Shown: piece by piece, positions 55,246-59,097 of the stretch | How the letters are laid out: the number at the start of each line of letters is the position of its first letter | Numbering within the stretch: position 1 is the stretch's first letter | From: Nitrospirota bacterium | GTDB lineage: Bacteria; Nitrospirota; Nitrospiria; JACQBZ01 | Assembly: GCA_016194285.1 (NCBI GenBank) | Contig: JACQBZ010000014.1 | Coordinates: forward strand, 1 to 59,097 | Direction of reading: 5' to 3' | Length of the DNA stretch: 59,097 bases | The notes under the pieces: model-generated | Database searches by the model: none | The model's input: the letters and a program-made list of their open reading frames with translations, nothing else | Told to the model about the DNA's origin: nothing | Program-made: the position numbers and the translations under genes

Positions 55246-55536
55246 TTACACGCTTTTTAATTTGGCCGACAACTCCTGGATCTTTTTTTCCAAACGATCC
55301 AGGTCCGCCTTGGTGGCGATGGGGAGTTTGGCCATCACCCGATCGACCAGGTCGCGTTCCTTCTTTTCCAGCTCCTTCAGATCTTTCTCCAGGACCGCGA
55401 CACGTTCCTTCGCTTTTTTGGCATAGCCCTTCTGATTCTCTTCCCCGCGCCGGACCAGATCCTCCCAGGCCTCGCGGGCCTTTGCTTCGACCCCCAGCCC
55501 GGCCATCATCACTTTTTTTATCATTTTGACCATCAT
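55246..55536 (-). CDS. coiled-coil protein, phasin-like
   Basis: 96 residues. After MMVKMIKKVMMAGLGVEAKA come long amphipathic helices (EENQKGYAKKAKERVAVLEK, then LDRLEKKIQELSAKLK), a pattern seen in polyhydroxyalkanoate-granule-associated and phasin-like proteins. AGGAGG about five bases upstream of the paired ATG codons supports the start. No PHA synthase is in the window, so the granule link is uncertain; membrane or protein scaffolding is possible. It lies 41 bases after alaS and directly before ruvX. Confidence 0.8.
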   Translation of the reverse strand: MMVKMIKKVMMAGLGVEAKAREAWEDLVRRGEENQKGYAKKAKERVAVLEKDLKELEKKERDLVDRVMAKLPIATKADLDRLEKKIQELSAKLKSV

Positions 55537-56563
55537 CGTCCCCTCCTACCCGTAACTCTTTAGATATATTATACCGCTTATGGCCGCGTTTTTTCCACGA
55601 TCTCGTAGACGCGGGCCAACGCCTCCGGAAGTTTCGAGACGTTTTTCCCGCCGGCCTGGGCCATGTCCGGACGCCCCCCACCGGAGCCGCCCACGATACC
55701 GGCGATCTCCTTCGCGATATCGCCCGCGTTAAACCGGCCTGTCAGATCCGCGGAAACGGCTGTAATCAGAAACGCGTTGCTTCGATCGGCCGATGCAGAA
55801 GCCACCACGGCGATGTAATTCGTTTTTAACCGGTTCCGCAACGTATCCATAAACGCCCGAAGATCCTTCGGCTCCAGTCCGTCTTGAAGACGCTTGGCCA
55901 GCACCTTGACCTCGCCCACCATCCGGCCTTCCGATGCAATATCCTCCGCCTGACTGCCGGCCGCGCGTCCTTTAAGCCGATCAATCTCCTTCTCCCTTTC
56001 TCGCATCTGGGCCAGAAGCCGCCGCGTTTTTTCGACCACCTCGGCCGGCTGGACCTTCAACAACGCGGCCACTTCCCGGATGTCCTCTTCCTGTTTCCGG
56101 ACATACAGATACGCCATCTCGCCGGTCAACGCCTCGATCCGTCGAACACCGGCCGCGATGCTGCCCTCCTGCGCGAGCTTGAACAACCCGACTTGGCCGG
56201 TTTCATGGCAATGCGTCCCGCCGCAGAGTTCTTTGCTGAAGTCCGAGATGCGCACCACGCGGACACGGTCCCCGTATTTGTCGTCGAAGAAAGCCAGCGC
56301 GCCGGCCCGAACCGCTTCCTGGAAATCCATCACCTGCGTTTCGACCGGATCATCTTCACGAACGCGCTCGTTCACCACGGCCTCGATCCGCTTGATTTCA
56401 AGCGCGGTCAACGGCTTGAAATGCCCGAAATCAAACCGAAGACGATCCGGGGTCACGAGCGAGCCGGACTGTTTGACATGCTCGCCCAGAATTTCACGCA
56501 GCGTCGCATGAAGGATATGCGTAGCGGTATGGTTTCTCGCCGCCCCCCATCGCGCCGCCGGAT

Positions 56564-58159
<1,596 letters not shown>

Positions 58160-58169
58160 AACGAGGAAA

Positions 58170-58198
58170 ATTATCTCATAAAGCTAAGGGAGTTACAA
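58170..58198 (-). promoter_or_regulatory. predicted promoter giving a leaderless alaS message
   Basis: On the minus strand TTGTAA (58198-58193), 17 bases, GATAAT (58175-58170). The -10 ends exactly 10 bases before the alaS ATG, as in valS, and no Shine-Dalgarno is present. Confidence 0.5.
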
Positions 58199-58286
58199 GC
58201 GAGGCGGCCTGAAAGTGTACCGCTTGCGCCCTATCACCAGGATTACTGAGATTGACCGACCTAGATCAGCAGCCGCTGCCTTTATA

Positions 58287-59097
58287 CTAACGGGCACAGC
58301 GGAACCCTAAGTTGCCCGATCCCGTCGGATCTCCTGTGGCGAGCAGGGCAAAGACCCCAGCACCTGTGCCACTGTAATACCCCCCTCCGCGAATCAAGGC
58401 CGCGGGGAAAGGATCGGTGGTGGAAGAAGCCTCATTGATTCCAACGATAAAATCATTCCCATAGGCGGCACTGGCAATATAAGGAGCAGAGGAAACAAAG
58501 GATCCAGGATCCCAGGCTCCCTCGACCCCGTTGCCATTTGGGCCCTGAATCCAATCGGCAACCCATTCCGGAACGTTACCCACCATGTCGTTCACGCTCC
58601 ATTTTGAGACACAACTGCTTCTGGAGCCGGTGTTGACCACATTGGGTGTGCTTGCTGTATCAACCGCGCAATCCGTCGTACCATTATCCGTCCCGGGATC
58701 GGGAGTGCCGGCCGCGGCCATCTGCCACTCGGCATTGGTGAGCAACCGCTTGCCCGACAGCGCACAAGCCTGCTGTGCCTGAAACCAGGTAATGTATCTT
58801 GAAGGTGTTACTCCTGCCTCGGAGACGGCATATACAGGAGCCGTCCAATTGCCGGTATCGGGGAAAGTGCCCGGGTAATTATCCGATGCAGCCCCATACT
58901 GCGTGCCGGTGCCATCAAAGGCAGACCAGACCGAGGCCTCATATTTATCCACGCACAACGGTCCGACTTTGACCATGATGTCGCCGGCATTGTTTCCCAC
59001 ACAGGAGGTACCGGTGAAAAACTTGTCCCGCACCTGATTCGCGGTGTCCGGAGAGCCTGCGGGGCCTTGAGATCCTGTTGCGCCGGTGGCTCCGGTC
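58287..59097 (-). CDS. collagen-like/SUMF1-domain surface protein, 5' end outside window
   Basis: The frame is open to the window end, so the N terminus lies beyond 59097. The first visible residues are Gly-X-Y triplets (GAT-GAT-GSQ-GPA-GSP), a collagen-like tail, followed by a formylglycine-generating-enzyme (SUMF1/FGE-sulfatase) domain: VGPLCVDKYEASVW, ITWFQAQQACALSGKRLLTNAEWQMAA, VNDMVGNVPEWVADW, AALIRGGGYYSGTGAGVFAL and a final GFRCAR. Cys-rich, low-charge composition suggests an exported protein. The fold is often used for binding as in phage diversity proteins; enzyme function is not certain. Possible fibre or adhesin. Confidence 0.8.
   Translation of the reverse strand, partial: TGATGATGSQGPAGSPDTANQVRDKFFTGTSCVGNNAGDIMVKVGPLCVDKYEASVWSAFDGTGTQYGAASDNYPGTFPDTGNWTAPVYAVSEAGVTPSRYITWFQAQQACALSGKRLLTNAEWQMAAAGTPDPGTDNGTTDCAVDTASTPNVVNTGSRSSCVSKWSVNDMVGNVPEWVADWIQGPNGNGVEGAWDPGSFVSSAPYIASAAYGNDFIVGINEASSTTDPFPAALIRGGGYYSGTGAGVFALLATGDPTGSGNLGFRCAR

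Overview
The window looks like chromosomal DNA of a Gram-negative, free-living bacterium with c-type cytochromes. The gene content suggests Nitrospirota or a related deltaproteobacterial-type lineage: a c7-type triheme cytochrome, two tandem DUF507 genes, a class II (B12-dependent) ribonucleotide reductase, very large TPR lipoproteins coupled to a TolQ/ExbB-ExbD-TonB-like machine, and a topA-trmFO-xerC-hslVU block. The phylum is an inference from gene content; there is no rRNA here. Most genes share one moderately G+C-rich codon style. The 45.4-48.2 kb stretch and the 3' third of valS look more A/T-rich by eye.

Layout. (1) 1-381: 3' end of a cytochrome. (2) 418-10602, minus strand: a tightly overlapping nine-gene operon (UDP-glucose dehydrogenase, TPR protein, giant TPR lipoprotein, small TPR lipoprotein, small secreted protein, ExbB/TolQ, two ExbD, TonB/AgmX-like) that resembles the core of the myxobacterial Agl-Glt trans-envelope motor. 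(3) 10.6-15.0 kb: divergent ugd/rsmI promoters, BamD-like lipoprotein, GGDEF protein, TusA-like protein, pyrF, a structured non-coding stretch and tRNA-Leu(CAA) with a displaced copy of its 3' end. (4) 15.0-28.0 kb, minus strand: a long housekeeping run DUF507 x2, dprA, topA, trmFO, xerC, hslV, hslU, alpha/beta hydrolase, argB, two small membrane proteins around a PilZ protein, M28 peptidase, HEAT-repeat protein. (5) 28.1-33.6 kb, plus strand: cytochrome c, nrdJ, Memo-like protein, GAF-GGDEF protein, response regulator. (6) 33.6-39.2 kb: a 39-residue basic protein divergent from valS-nadC-birA-coaX. (7) 39.2-45.4 kb: CIRCE-controlled hrcA-grpE-dnaK-dnaJ-rsmE-RDD heat-shock operon. (8) 45.4-48.2 kb: accessory patch with an unknown helical protein, a PIN-like protein and a Fic protein. 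(9) 48.4-52.2 kb: fabI, OB-fold protein, EVE protein, EamA transporter, SurA-like chaperone. (10) 52.2-58.2 kb, minus strand: alaS (broken into two frames), coiled-coil protein, ruvX, mltG, deoC, nucleotidyltransferase, RidA. (11) 58.3 kb to the end: 5'-truncated collagen-like/SUMF1 surface protein.

The most interesting points are the Agl-Glt-like envelope machine with one proton-site-less ExbD, promoters that place valS, alaS and a surA-like gene as leaderless messages, operator-like repeats in front of the fic gene, a perfect 28-bp palindrome that supplies the stop codons of two convergent genes, the tRNA-Leu 3'-end duplication, and an alaS disruption that looks like a deletion between short repeats.
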